DNA of 64,000 bases from assembly GCA_020746835.1 (NCBI GenBank), contig JAGPNK010000008.1, positions 434,001-498,000 on the forward strand. Direction: 5' to 3'. How positions within the stretch are numbered: position 1 is the stretch's first letter; each line of letters starts with the position of its first letter. A program made the translations under genes and the position numbers. This document shows positions 32,401-44,266 of this stretch, one piece after another. The DNA comes from Stachybotrys elegans. Its lineage: Eukaryota; Ascomycota; Sordariomycetes; Hypocreales; Stachybotryaceae. The notes under the pieces were generated by a model that saw nothing but the letters and a program-made list of their open reading frames with translations, ran no database searches and was not told where the DNA came from.

Positions 32401-33245
32401 AGGGCTAGACTTCAATCTTGCCTGAGACATTGGACGATTATTGGCCTTGTGTTGGCTCTCCTTACAACAATACATGGAAGGCTACCGATGGCATGGCCAA
32501 CGCTCTGCGCGCACATCGCCTTGGGTCTGACGTATGTCCAACCAAATATATCCAGCGGCAACGAAGGCCTTTGGTTTGGCCGCTGAGAATAGCGGACTGG
32601 ACTGGTAGCCTGGCCAACGGGTCGCCATGTTGGCCTGCAAGCTGGGATCCCTGCTACCCGCTTCTTTGCTGCCACCAGCCACCTTGATTTGGAGCTTCCA
32701 GGTGGGTCCAGCGCCACTGATGGCAAGATCGCCCCCAGCAACCCGCTTCAGCTGCCATCAATAAAGTAAAGACATGGCGAAGAGGCTCAAGGGAAAACGT
32801 CTCGCAGCTTCTCTTCCCTCCAGTACTATCAGCATTTTCGCATTCCAGGTCAGTTCAATTGCTTTCCCTTTGTCTCGAACTCATCGTCCTCCCTTCTCAA
32901 CTACCCTTTTTTTCTGCTGGTTTCACGGGTGCATCCGCTCTAGCTCCCGTGGTGGGGGAACGAGATGGAAGGTGCGCTGGTCGCTCATGGCTGGTGGCTG
33001 GGAGCAGCCTCCCAACCTTCTGCCTTCTGCGATAGCTTCAAGGAGCCCCCCAAATCCCCAGCCTCGCGCAGACATGGCACATAACAAAAACGGGGGACCC
33101 GGCTATTGTTCCCCAACTTCTTGTTTTTCCTGCATGAATTCCTTCTTTGTGCCACACTAGTGATTTTTCTTACTTGCTGCTGCATCACCGTTGGCGACAG
33201 CAATTGGGCCAAGTTATCCCAGTGGATCTGGCTGCATCTCCAATC
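29482..33245. other. long gene-free region; DUF3433 gene promoter and leader
   Basis: 3.7 kb between divergent genes, apart from the hexamer repeat. A GTGA run is at 29879-29895. The 135-codon frame at 30063-30470 (-) has an ATG but no protein pattern. A 128-codon ATG frame at 32774-33160 (+) lies where the 5' leader of the DUF3433 gene is expected and may be an upstream ORF. No tRNA or known element seen. Confidence 0.4.
29693..29731. repeat. (ATGAGT)n hexamer microsatellite
   Basis: About 6.5 perfect copies of ATGAGT in 39 bases, upstream of the GPI-type gene. Frames through it give EYEYEY, MSMSMS or THTHTH, which explains several short spurious ORFs here. Confidence 0.9.
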
Positions 33246-35885
33246 ATGAACTTCCAGAACCCCTCCCCCTCTTCCAATCAGGTCGAGGACAACGCTGCTC
33301 GTCGTACGTCAACACTTCACAGCCCCAAAGACCGCCACGCCTCCGAGAATCTGCTTGCTAATGTCTTAACCCGCAACATAGAGCCAAGATCGACACAGTC
33401 ACTTCCCCCACAATACACATCTCCAAACGTCTCTTCATCGTCGACGATCCGCCCACAGCCACTCGACGATCCCTTTGTAGAGCACAACCCAGCCGACGAC
33501 ACACTCTCGCCTCAGCCAACGCTCGCGCCTTACGCTGCAGTTGCGCCTAATCGCTCCGTCACGTCGACGCCGGATTTCTTCAGCCGCCAGCAGATCCCTC
33601 CCCAATACCAAAGCCAGCACATCTCACTGCCCGCGCAGACGTATGATGCTTCACGCCCGACTCCCAACCCAGTAGTGCGCTTCGACGAGGCGCAACTCAC
33701 CATCTTCGCCATGGACAACGCCGCTCGCATCATGAACATCAAGGATGAGCTCGCCCTCGCAGCAGGCAGGGTTACGCCCGGCGTCGATGATACGCCTTAC
33801 ATCCAGTACGCCATTGATGCACTTACACGAGGCCGCCGCGACTCGTACCCCAGCTTCAACTTCCTCTCTGGATCTACCGACGACTACATGCCTGAGGCCC
33901 CTCCCTCTCAAAGGCTGCTCGACGAGGACACCGAGTACATTCCAGGACCGCCTCCCATGTCGGCTCGCTTCAACGACCAGCATATGCGCAGCACGCCCGC
34001 CCGCTACGAGCCTGTTCCCGATGCGCCCAAGGCGGTTCCAGCTGAGAAGGCGCACGCGCACAAGGTGTCTGCGCCTCATGTTACAACCCCGGATCGCTGG
34101 GGAGCCGTCACCAAGGACATGCGCCAGGGCATCGACCCCCGCGACAAGACGTATCCGCCGCTCACTTACAAGCCGCGCATCCTGAGGCCCTTCTCCATGC
34201 TCATTCTCATGACTATGTGCTTTGCCATGCTCGCCGCCCTCATCTTTTCGGCCGTCTACTCCGACCTGGTAACGGGCCTGGCAGAGTACCCGGGCACCAT
34301 GTACTCGGGTCGGTACTTCATCTTCCGCATCCTCCCTCAGATCCTCGCCTCGGTCATCCTTTTGTACGCGCAAGCCATCGTCACCGCTTCCTTCCGAACG
34401 CTGCCATTCACCGTCATGGCCCGCGAGGACCCCCGAGACCGACGCCTCGCGCTCTTCCGAGATCTGTATCCCAAGTCGTTTCTGCTGCCCCAGCTTGTTG
34501 GGCCCTGGCAGCTGAAGCTTTTCAGCATCGCTACCTGGCTCACCCTCTTCACCGTGCCTCTCCAAAGTGCGGCCTTCACCTGTGTTCTCGTCGAAGGAGA
34601 GTGGATCTGGGCTGCGGTGCAGGGCGTCATCTGGGCGCTTGTCTTCATCTACGTCTTCCTCGTCGTGTCCACCGCCATCATCATGGTTTATTGGTTTGGA
34701 CAGTGGACTGGCTTGCTGTGGGATGTGCGGTCAATTGCTGATCTGCTCCCTCTGCTGAACCGCAGTAACTCCATGGCCAGCTACCAGCAGGCAGCCCATC
34801 CTGACCAGGCCGAGGACCTCAAGTCTCGACTGCATGACAGATGGTTCGACAGACTCGGCTACTGGCAGTCGGAGAACAGGCAGACGCCTGGCGTGTGGTA
34901 CGCCATTGGATCATCTGCTGTCGGCTTTGACAAGCAGGCCAAGGCCACCTACTCTGCGACCGCCAAGCGTGCCAGCTACGATGGCTCTGTCGAATCGAGA
35001 GATTTCCCTACCAAGGATTACATGGGCGGCAGCAGCTATAAATACCTGCCATGGCACCTCCGCGACGGCCCAGTATTCACATTCGTCGGCGTGGCCACTG
35101 TCTTACTCGCCGGGTTGCTGGTAGTTTGCTTCCTGCCCCAAACGCGCATTCAGGATGGTTTCCTCCCTCTCGTTTCCGCCAACCCGGGCTCGGCCACGTT
35201 CTCGGCCGCCAACTTCCTCTACAGCTTCCTGCCCTCGTTGTTGGGAATGGTGTTGTTCCTCCTGTTCCAGAGCATCGACATCTCCCTGCGCATTCTGCAG
35301 CCCTGGGCGGAGCTCCGCAGTGCAGACGGATCTGTTGCCCACAAGTCCATCCTCCTCGACTACCCAGCCTGCCTGCCACTGCGGTGCACTTTCAAGGCCA
35401 TCCGCAACGGGCACATGAGAGTCGCATTGACTTCCCTCATGTCGCTACTCTTCGTCTTTATTCCTGTCCTCTCTGGTGGTCTCTTCATGGCTCTGACGAG
35501 GCAGGATGGCCAAGTCCGCATGTTTCCCAGCATGCCCGTCCTCGGCGTCTTGCTTGCTCTTTTTGTCGTCTACGTGGCGTGCCTCGCAGTCATGGTTCCT
35601 GGACGTGCTCAGCTGCGTCTCCCACACCCCGTGACCTCGCTCGCTGGCATCATCTCGCTCTGCGCGGCTGAAGAGCTCACGCAGGATGCCGCCTTCCGAG
35701 CCGTTCGCTCCAGAGAGGACCTTGAGGGGCGACTTGGTCTTGGACGCGACGACCCCCGCGAGGAGTCGACGTGGTTCTTTGGTGTAGTCCCCGGCAGAGA
35801 TGAGAACCTGCTCAGCGTTAGGCGCCTGAAGCGCTTCACGGAGAAGCAAGTGCGATCACTCAGATCTTCTCGATCGATGGTGTAG
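33246..35885 (+). CDS. DUF3433-type multi-pass membrane protein
   Basis: 879 aa, single exon. The first ~310 residues are Pro/Ser-rich and probably cytosolic and disordered. Then comes DKTYPPLTYKPRILRPFSML leading into hydrophobic segments LILMTMCFAMLAALIFSAVY, ILPQILASVILLYAQAIV, a Phe/Trp-rich region around 420-510, then after a soluble loop a second set from FTFVGVATVLLAGLLVVCFL through LMSLLFVFIPVLSGGLFMA to LALFVVYVACLAVMV. That two-block layout is typical of the fungal DUF3433 family, whose function is unknown and which is often misnamed in databases. I chose the ATG at 33246 because residues before it look untranslated. Its 5' region is unusually long. Confidence 0.75.
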   Translation: MNFQNPSPSSNQVEDNAARRTSTLHSPKDRHASENLLANVLTRNIEPRSTQSLPPQYTSPNVSSSSTIRPQPLDDPFVEHNPADDTLSPQPTLAPYAAVAPNRSVTSTPDFFSRQQIPPQYQSQHISLPAQTYDASRPTPNPVVRFDEAQLTIFAMDNAARIMNIKDELALAAGRVTPGVDDTPYIQYAIDALTRGRRDSYPSFNFLSGSTDDYMPEAPPSQRLLDEDTEYIPGPPPMSARFNDQHMRSTPARYEPVPDAPKAVPAEKAHAHKVSAPHVTTPDRWGAVTKDMRQGIDPRDKTYPPLTYKPRILRPFSMLILMTMCFAMLAALIFSAVYSDLVTGLAEYPGTMYSGRYFIFRILPQILASVILLYAQAIVTASFRTLPFTVMAREDPRDRRLALFRDLYPKSFLLPQLVGPWQLKLFSIATWLTLFTVPLQSAAFTCVLVEGEWIWAAVQGVIWALVFIYVFLVVSTAIIMVYWFGQWTGLLWDVRSIADLLPLLNRSNSMASYQQAAHPDQAEDLKSRLHDRWFDRLGYWQSENRQTPGVWYAIGSSAVGFDKQAKATYSATAKRASYDGSVESRDFPTKDYMGGSSYKYLPWHLRDGPVFTFVGVATVLLAGLLVVCFLPQTRIQDGFLPLVSANPGSATFSAANFLYSFLPSLLGMVLFLLFQSIDISLRILQPWAELRSADGSVAHKSILLDYPACLPLRCTFKAIRNGHMRVALTSLMSLLFVFIPVLSGGLFMALTRQDGQVRMFPSMPVLGVLLALFVVYVACLAVMVPGRAQLRLPHPVTSLAGIISLCAAEELTQDAAFRAVRSREDLEGRLGLGRDDPREESTWFFGVVPGRDENLLSVRRLKRFTEKQVRSLRSSRSMV

Positions 35886-36886
35886 ATGTTTGTTGTTTTT
35901 TGTTTTTATTTCCTGTTATTCTAGATCGGCATCAGGAGCGGATCAGCGGCACCCCAGTGTGCCCGCGGTGGGATATCACATAGCAAGGCGTTGGACATGG
36001 TGTTTGTTTACGATTGAATGGGTCATGTATATGCAGAATGGAATGTATCATGAGCAGGGCAACGACAACCTCTAGAGTAATGAATAGAAATGAAGCTCCG
36101 AGACACTTTATTTACCGTATCTCAGTGACAACTTTCCTCTGTAATGAAGAGTTTGATTGCCTTTATATTGGCGGTTCTCATTAGGAAATTATCATAATTT
36201 GGCGCTTATATCCCAGCCAGAAAAGATCTTAACACTCAATATTTCTCTCATACATCATTGTTTTAAGGCAAAATTGGCATTGATTAAAGCGTCTCCATAG
36301 TCTATACACAGTGCCATCAAGAAGATGAATCTCTAATCAGAAACAAAACAAACCTGCTTACCTTTTTCGGATCCGTGCCTTCGCCATCATCTCATGTTAC
36401 TGCGTTCCCCCTACATTATCATCTCGGCAATTGTCTTTCCATCTTTCCGTCCACTTTGTCAGCGATACCAGCCCCCTTCCATCTAAGTTTTCCCGGTACC
36501 TATTCTAGAACAAATAAAGAAATATGAAGTCACAATGACAAGCCTCTGTATCAGTTTCTAAACAACAAAGGAAAATGGCGCGTTGCGAAAGGACTGAAAA
36601 TGAGTGGCAAGACGAGAGAGAGAGAGGGACGGAGGGAGGGAGAGAACGTGTCGTGTGCGTGTGGTTTCTCGTGTAATGTGTGGCGGTCGTCGGCGTAAAG
36701 TTCGTGTAAGGAGTGTAAGTGCATGGCATTCCGTTCCGTCATGGTCGTAGTAGTAAACCATTGCCAGTCGGCATGTCCATGCTGTTGCTGCAAACAAGTA
36801 AAGGGAGATGAGGCAAGGTGTAATCGTGTGCTATGCGCGAGTGTTTTTCTTCTTTTGGGATTTTTTTTTGCTTGTCTCGGTGTCAA
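35886..36886. other. convergent 3' region
   Basis: 1 kb between two stop codons, A/T-rich around 36080-36340, with a purine run (GA repeats, then GGGA repeats) at about 36613-36646. No gene seen. Confidence 0.5.
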
Positions 36887-38002
36887 TCAGCGGCTGCGAC
36901 GGCCGAGCATGCGTCCCCAGACATCGCCTTGCCGTCTTGGGCCACCTCGTTGTCGTGACTGCGGCGGCGTGGTGTTGGCGCGCTTGCGGTTGGGCTCTCC
37001 CTCCGTAGAGTCGGCGTCTCGGCCGCGGTCGCTCTCTGCGCGGCGGTGGAAGAGGAAGAACTTGCGCGTGTGGGGCTCGGGCTTGGTGTCCTCCTCATCG
37101 TCGTCGAACTCAAAGACAGATCTGGGCTCGGTCTCGCCTTCAGCGATAGGGGTGATTGACGAGCGGGGAGTGTGGGTGATGGGGATGGTAGAGTTGGCCC
37201 TCAGACGACCAAGAGCGTCGTAAGAGGCGCTGGCGGTGGGCTCGAGTGGTGTAATAGGGCGAGTTCCCTGGGATGTTGCTGGGCGGTTCCAGTCGATGGG
37301 GTTGAACATTGGGCGGGAGGTGCGCTCAATAGAGTGTCCGGAAGACTGAGTAGCAGGCCAGACGTTGAAGGACCTCTGGTGCTTGAGGATTCCGGACACA
37401 CTCGTCTTAACGACAAGCCTGTCGGTGGGCTCCCTGACACAGGGCATGAGAAGCTCATTGTCAGGACGAGGAGGCCTCACAGGGACACCCTGCTGCCGGG
37501 AGCTCGTCCATGAAGGCGTGGGGTTCAGGTTGGGAGCCGGCAGCGTGATGGGCTTTGGAAAGGGAGAGTATGTGGCAGAAGGCTTTCTGGGACGGCTGGA
37601 TGGCTTGGCTTCCTTGAGAGGCCAGGGAGAAGCGACGACGTTTTCGCGAGAGACTTGCCTCCGTCGTTGAGGGGAGGGGACCAGGGCAGGATAATGGCGC
37701 CGAGGGTTGCTCAAGAGCTCATCCTTGTCCTCCTTGTCGCTGTCGGCTCCCGACTGCCAGAAGCTATCCCACAGCTCCGATGCGTGGGCGTGATATTGGT
37801 ACTCCTCATCCGCCGAGGATGACTCCGAGTCGGTTCGGTCGTCCACCAGGCTGGGGGCAGAGCCGGAAGAGCCGAAGGACGACCGGTCGGTCGAGCCGCG
37901 GTGGCTTCGGGAGAAGCTCTGGTTGCGCGGGTAAGAGTAGTTGGCGACGGGATAGTACTTGGAAACAAGGGTGAGGTCGGCCAACTTGCTGTGAGACTCC
38001 AT
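36887..38002 (-). CDS. unrecognised Ser/Pro-rich protein, 371 aa
   Basis: Single exon, starting at the ATG of MESHSKLADLTLVSKYYPVA. I do not recognise a domain. Visible features: an acidic-serine stretch (DDRTDSESSSADEEYQYH) followed by ASELWDSFWQSG, which looks like a conserved short motif; a disordered Pro/Arg middle; SGILKHQRSFNVWP; an acidic patch VFEFDDDEEDT; and a strongly basic end (RRQGDVWGRMLGRRSR). There is no signal peptide or membrane segment. The frame is open further upstream to 38197, but that part reads like leader sequence. Coding is supported by codon bias and a 1.1 kb open frame; function unknown, possibly a regulatory or scaffold protein. Confidence 0.62.
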   Translation of the reverse strand: MESHSKLADLTLVSKYYPVANYSYPRNQSFSRSHRGSTDRSSFGSSGSAPSLVDDRTDSESSSADEEYQYHAHASELWDSFWQSGADSDKEDKDELLSNPRRHYPALVPSPQRRRQVSRENVVASPWPLKEAKPSSRPRKPSATYSPFPKPITLPAPNLNPTPSWTSSRQQGVPVRPPRPDNELLMPCVREPTDRLVVKTSVSGILKHQRSFNVWPATQSSGHSIERTSRPMFNPIDWNRPATSQGTRPITPLEPTASASYDALGRLRANSTIPITHTPRSSITPIAEGETEPRSVFEFDDDEEDTKPEPHTRKFFLFHRRAESDRGRDADSTEGEPNRKRANTTPPQSRQRGGPRRQGDVWGRMLGRRSR

Positions 38003-41000
38003 GATTGCGGAAAGGGAACAAGCAGTGACCGCGCCGGGGGACCAAACAGCACAACACAACAATGGACGGAAACGAAGACGGACGGTGGAAAGGGATGTGA
38101 GGAGGGATGGCATGGGCATGATATACAAATAAATGTCGACTGCTGCGAGGGAAGCCAAACCCAAGCCTTTGAGACATTGGCATAAGCAAGCCCTCAAAAC
38201 ACACGACTGGTGGCTATGGATACAGTGCCTACTGTTTTGATCTCACAGCCCCCCTTGATTTGGAGACATTCCACCGTGGGGGGCTGCACACTTGGGGCTG
38301 GAGGAATCTTGCACCGGACAGGACGCCCAGGAGGCATGCAGCAGTACGTGCTGGCGCCCTGGACTGGCATCTTGGACCCCGTGGAGCGCGGCTGCTTGCC
38401 GTCCACGGCACGTACGGGGCGCCTCGACGATTTCTCAGGGGAGGAGGGGGGGGCCAGCTCAGGCCAGAATAACGCGACACACAGACTACAACGAGGGATC
38501 GGATTTCACAAAATTTTGAGGACCAGGCTTATGCCAAATCCTAGATATCAGGAGGAGATCTTCCCATCTAGCACAGCCGGACGATCTCACACGGCGCACG
38601 AGTACAAGACTTCTCCAGCGCCAGGACCCTAGGGGACTGGAGACAGTATGGGTCAGAAAAGAAGCAAAAAAAAGGCAAATCAAGCCAAGGGAGAAAGGGT
38701 CTGGCGGCGATCTCCCTTGTGGTGTGGTGGAGTTGGGGACAAGCGAAGGGGGGGAGGAGAGGGGAGCTTGGGAAGAGTGGGAAAGGCTTATGCGACAAAC
38801 CAAAAAAAGTAAACAGGAAAAGTAAACACAGATGTAAGGTACGACAAAAAAATCATGTTAGGGGGTCCACGGATTGGGACTTGCAGGGCGATCCTTGCGT
38901 GCCTCTCCCTTCCTTGAAGGCATATGCTGAGCGCTCATTCGTTGTGCTGTGAACGAAAGATGTGCCTTGCAGAATGATCCGTTTGCCCTTTTTATGCAGT
39001 TGTGTTGTGTTACCTCATGTGTATGCTTCATGTTCGCGGTCTTTCAGCCGCTGCACCTTGGCCGAATGGACAGTGATGGAGGTGCGACTGCTCACCCCTC
39101 TGCTTGTTGATGGCTTCGCCTCACGTCTCGGTACATTCTTCTCGTTTTCCAGCTAGATCGCGCCACCGACACGGCTCCGCATCACTAGATGCGAGAGAGA
39201 GAGAGAGAGTCCCCAGACGATCGGACCCCTTTGCCGTAAGGTTGAAACATGCAGGACGAGGTACAGGGCCAAGCGCAACCGGCGGGTGGCGCCTCTGGGA
39301 CTGGCCTGCTGGGGCGACGGACCGAGAGCCACAGGTAGAACACGAAGACAGCTATGCAGCTGCAAGGCTGCCTCGCAACTCGTAGCTTCTCAGGTTGGGG
39401 CTCCCGCAGTGCGTCCGAGACTGGTGCGCGTCTAGTGTGGTTGGGTATGCTTCCAAAGAGGGGGGGAGGATGTGCTCGCCCGTTCGGTTTGCCAAGCCAC
39501 GTCGTGTTCTCCATACCCGTAGCCGCGTCCCCAGTGAGCTTTGACTGTCTCCCAAACCACCGTCCATGCCGGAGGACAGTAGTACGGGCTTGTGGGATTC
39601 CCATCTCAAGGACCCTCGCACTGTAGAATATCTCATCGGGCTTCGCGAACACATTTGCATAGGCCCGATCGCCGATATCCTGAGACTCCTGTCTTTGACT
39701 TGAAAAGCCATGGCATTGCCGTTTTGTTCGAGACAAAGCAGGATATTGTCCATGGCAACTAAGCAGGGAGATGTCCTGTTTATCCAGCACTTGACTTGTC
39801 GACACGAAATGATCTGCCGTGCTGCTGCTAATTGGGGCCGCGGGTTACAATCTCTCAGCTTGAGCAGCGCAATAACAGAGCAAATCTTTTGACGCCGCTC
39901 ACAATGTGGTGCCGCGGCCGTTGGATGGGTGCGGATCCTCCAGCTGTGAATCCCCCCATTGCCGCTCAGCTCACAGGAGGGGGAGAGAGAGAGAGAGGAA
40001 AAAGAAAGAAACACAACACGCTCGAAACCCTTATCCAGGGCAGGAGGGGGCAGCGAAACCTCCCCTCGTTCCCGCCAGCTCCACCTCAGATGCGTCGCGA
40101 CATGCTTCGTCGCGCATTATGACCTGTCGGCAATGCAGCACAGCATCCGCGAGCCAGCTGGATGGGGATCCAACGGGCTCTGCGATGGTTTGGGACAGCG
40201 CCTGATCGGCGATAGCGGGCACAGAGCGCCGGGGCCACCAGAAAACTGACATGTCGCCTGCACAGCGAGATGCTCATACTGTGCGCGGTTTTCTGTACAG
40301 CTGCGTGATGCCCAATGCCTCGCGTAAGCACTCGAGCGGCGAGTTCCTGGAGTCCGAGCCATTCTTCTGGTTTCACGTGGTTGGTGTGAAGCAGCGACGA
40401 GGGGAATCTCTGGATGGTGGTGTCCTTCGGACGTGGTACGTATGCCATGGTCCGAGGGGTTCCAAGACAGCCAGAGTCGAAATGGCACTGGGAAACATGT
40501 GCAGTAGGGCAGGTCCCGAGGCTGCCGTGAGCTGCATTGATGGATGATGCATGTCTTGTGCAATGGATTCGAAGGGGCGTTGGTGAGAGGAGAGGGAACA
40601 TGGTCGAAGAAGGGACGAACAGTCATGTGTTATGCAGGTCAGTGCATAAGTTCTATGCAAGATGCACCCTTGCAGGTGCTGATCGCCTACCCTGCATTCG
40701 GGTTTTCTTTTTGTTGGCAACCTGAAAGGACCCCTATGCACGATATCAGACACTATGCCTTGGTTAAACAAAAAGCAATTCTAGCTGAAAAAGAAAAGCA
40801 ATACCGTGGCCATTATTTGCCAAGGCCTCACCGATTCTGGGACCCGATCACTTTCATCTTGGTTGTTTGATCGTCATCCACGACCCGTTCGATTGGGATC
40901 GCCCTACAAAACCTGCTTTTGCTTCTTATGTTATCCATCCCACAACCACGATACGAACTTGTGCCGCCACACCCACTGCCCTTGTGGCGATCAACTGAGA

Positions 41001-41488
41001 CTTCGTGGCTGAATCAGATTCCATGCCAGGTGCAACATCTGGTGGGAATTAGCGGCTATAAGAGAGTTGATACGTCTCAAGTCAAGCCTCAAGCCGTAAG
41101 CCGGAGGAAATCACCCGAGAAGGATGAGGGGTAACCATTACACACGTATACAAGTAGCTGGCGTCTCGTGAGTTTCCGAGCAGGCACATGCTGATGCTTC
41201 GATGCGTTGCACTGCCGGCAATCGAGCACTGTTATACCGCACCTCGGCAGGCTTTGTATCAAGACGTTGTACGAAGCTATTGACGAGGGGGATTCATATT
41301 TTCTACTATGAACACCTCTGTCCTCTGTCCATATTACTGATAAAAGAAAGCCCCGGGCAAAGAAATGACTCGACCGGAGCATAATATCCTCGTATGTGCG
41401 GGAAAAGGGGACAGTTGACTCATATAGTGCATATATTTGAGAGCGCTTCAAATGGCCTTCTTGGCTATGTATATTGACAACGGTAAGA
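38003..41488. other. long gene-free region
   Basis: 3.5 kb. Many overlapping short frames on both strands, none with a convincing start, codon bias and motif together. GA-rich runs occur at about 39190-39208 and 39977-40000. No tRNA structure found. It is the upstream side of the 371-aa gene and the 3' side of the Kelch gene. Confidence 0.45.
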
Positions 41489-43607
41489 CTAGGGTGTAGG
41501 CAGAGGGGGATGGGGATGCGAGCCAACATGGGAGACGGGAGAAAGTGCAGGAGCATTGTCCCGGGGTCCATGGTTCGTGCTTGGATCGTCCTGGTTAGGG
41601 AGCTCACTAACAACGTAAAGCTCTCCGTCACGATGTATAGGCAGCTCGGATGGCGGCTGCGGTGGTGGTGGTGACGGCTGTTGGGCCGCTTGTGGATAGT
41701 TCCAGCTGGTTGTTGCGTGTATCCAAGGCATTACCGAGTCATACCTCGATGCCACGGTGGCTCCTGTATGGCTGCTGTCTCCAATAGACCCGGTCTGCAT
41801 CGTCTTGGCTGCTGCTCGGGCCTGGCGACGGCGAACAACCCTTCTGCCAAAGAGGAACCAGGCAAACAGTAGCAGGACAAATCCCACGGTGCTTCCGATG
41901 GCGATGCCGACGATGGCTCCAGTAGATAGCCCCCCCGACCCCGATGAAGAATCCGAAGAACCTGTCGGCCCAGGGATGGCGCGGGTTGGGGTTCGTTCTG
42001 CAAATCCAGGCCTCCTTGCCATGAGATCGCTCAGCGGCCTGTTTTCCTGGCTGAACCCACCCGAGGGCTCGGTGACGGTCGCACCACCTTCTTTGTTCCC
42101 GCCGACTACATCGTAGACATGGAAGGGAACCACGTTCGTCGTGACATTGGGATCATACAAAGCCCAGGAATCGTTGTTGTTTCCATCGTTATTGTATGTC
42201 CCCGTCCACCAATTGTGCACGCCCCATATATTGGCGGCAGTATCGCAAGCATCCGTGTCTGTATAGGTGCCGCCTATCACAAACATCTGGGACATGGACT
42301 TGACCATGTTGCAGGAGCCGCTGTAATGGCGCAATCTAGGCGGAAGCGTAGCGTTTCCCTGGCGGTCGGGGTAGGCCTTGACCCAGGTGAATGACGGAAG
42401 TGTCAAGATATAGATATCATTGTACGACTGGGCGTCCGTAACTGGCGGGAACACGCTGTGGCCTCCCCAGAGATAACTGTTATTGGACGTTAATACTCGT
42501 TGGCCGCATTCCTCGCACAAGATGGTACCTACATGTTGAAGCTCGACTTGTCCGGGGCCCAAGCGACGTCCGTGCAAAACTGCCGCCTGTTCTGTGGTAT
42601 CACTCCTGTCGCTTCCTGTGTTGACCATTGGTCCCCATTGGTGTCGTACACAAATACTTGGTCGAGTGGTTGGGGCGATGACGTCCCGTTAAGGTTTTGG
42701 ATGCCTCCAAGATAGACAAGCATTCCCGGGGAGTCGCCCGCCGGGATCCATACCATGGCACCCTCGGCTCGGGGAGTCTGGTCTGGGCTAGATGCTTGGA
42801 GGAACTGGCCTGAGTCGTAGTCGAATGAGTAGAAGTTGTTAGACATTGCTCGTGTCTGGGTCCATCCGCTCATGGATGCATTGCTGATCCAGCCCCCATA
42901 GTAATAGCCCATGCCCGTCTCCGACACTCCCACTCCTGCGCCATAACCCGCAACCAGGGGAGAGGGTGATACGTCGGGCCGGCCAAAATCATCCCACTGG
43001 TTGTTTATAATATCGTAACTCAGTAGATGATACGGTTCTGCGGCCAAACCACCATACCACTCTCCACCGTAGACGTAGAATCTCTTGTTCACTTCGTCTG
43101 GCCATAGAACACCGCCATGGACTGTTGGAATGCTGATACGTGTGTAAGCAAGTATCAAGTAAAGCCTGACAGACAACGACCGGAATAGTACGACGAATAA
43201 GTGGGTGACTCATCCGAATAGAATCAACTCACCTGTCATTCTTGCTTAAGCTAATGTTTAGATCAGGCCACCACTCATTCTCGTTGGCTACTATCAGATG
43301 ATTGAGGTCATGATAAGCAAGCCAAGTATCTGTGTGGAATGTTAGGGAAACCATCCGGTTTCGCTCAGGGGGTGCGGATTCTCTTACTGGAGATATTCTC
43401 GTGGTCCCGTTGAAAACTATCATAGTTGACCCAGCCACCATCAATGTAGAGCTTGTCATCAATGACTGCCGTCTGATGTGCGAACCTCCTGCAGAAGTTA
43501 TCTTTTGGGTTTTGTGCACTGCTCGGATCCGCTGCAAGCAGGAGCAGCACTGCCAACGCCAAAGGCTTCAGCCCGTCCAGCCACGGATGAAATATATGAG
43601 CCGGCAT
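41489..43607 (-). CDS. Kelch-repeat type I membrane protein
   Basis: Four exons: 43607-43388, 43329-43233, 43132-42533, 42476-41489; introns of 58, 100 and 56 nt; 634 aa. A signal peptide (LKPLALAVLLLLAADPSSAQ) leads into a beta-propeller of Kelch repeats marked by double glycines: YVYGGEWYGG, YYYGGWIS, VYLGGIQNL, YLWGGHSVF and FVIGGTYTD. A Ser/Gly linker precedes one transmembrane segment (AIVGIAIGSTVGFVLLLFAWF), a basic stop-transfer (GRRVVRRRQAR) and a Pro-rich cytosolic tail. This layout is a common fungal surface-protein type with no assigned function. The third intron uses donor AT|GTAGGT, which joins FNI|YLWGG; other choices hit TAG. The promoter side faces the small 145-aa gene. Confidence 0.82.
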
Positions 43608-44266
43608 GTTTTCCTTGGATACTTTCCGAACTGTGGCCAGAAAACAAGGACGGAATGGGACAAGGCGGCAAGTTGGAGGAGATAATTTCATCAGTCGACA
43701 TGCCCGCCCTTTTAAGCCCATCCCGATGCATGTACCATGTATTCAAGGGACGAGACCATTCTCCAATGCCACACCGTTTTAAACGATTGCGCCACTTTGG
43801 GGCGCCTGTAAAGTTAACCATGGAGATGGGCCAGTAGTATATTAGACTGCCCTGTTATATAGAGGTAGGCAGGCCCAGAACCGCGATGAGAATACAGCGT
43901 GGTTGCATACTTGCTCGTCCAACACCACCACCACAAATTGAATTTAGCTTTTGGCTGTATGTGACGGCGATGTGTCGTGTTTAGACTTAAACTAGGCCCT
44001 TGCGTGGCGTCGTGGCGTCTACGATGGCATTTACCATTTACTATATTTCAGCGTCATATTTACTCAGCCTCAAGACTAACATGTGATGACAAGGGAGAGT
44101 CTGGAGCATACTGTGGCTGGCTGCATCACAAGCTGCATCACTTGACTTGAAACGGGCAATAGTCACTAGGCTTCTCAGTGCTATCGTACCGGAGCCGAGA
44201 TCGATCGGTTGCTGCCGGCTTGGTGGCTAGATATTGCTGCTACGTTTGAACAGTGCTGACAAGTTT
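43608..44266. other. intergenic, Kelch gene upstream side
   Basis: No gene supported. The Kelch frame stays open upstream of 43607 but without a signal-peptide start. Confidence 0.45.
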
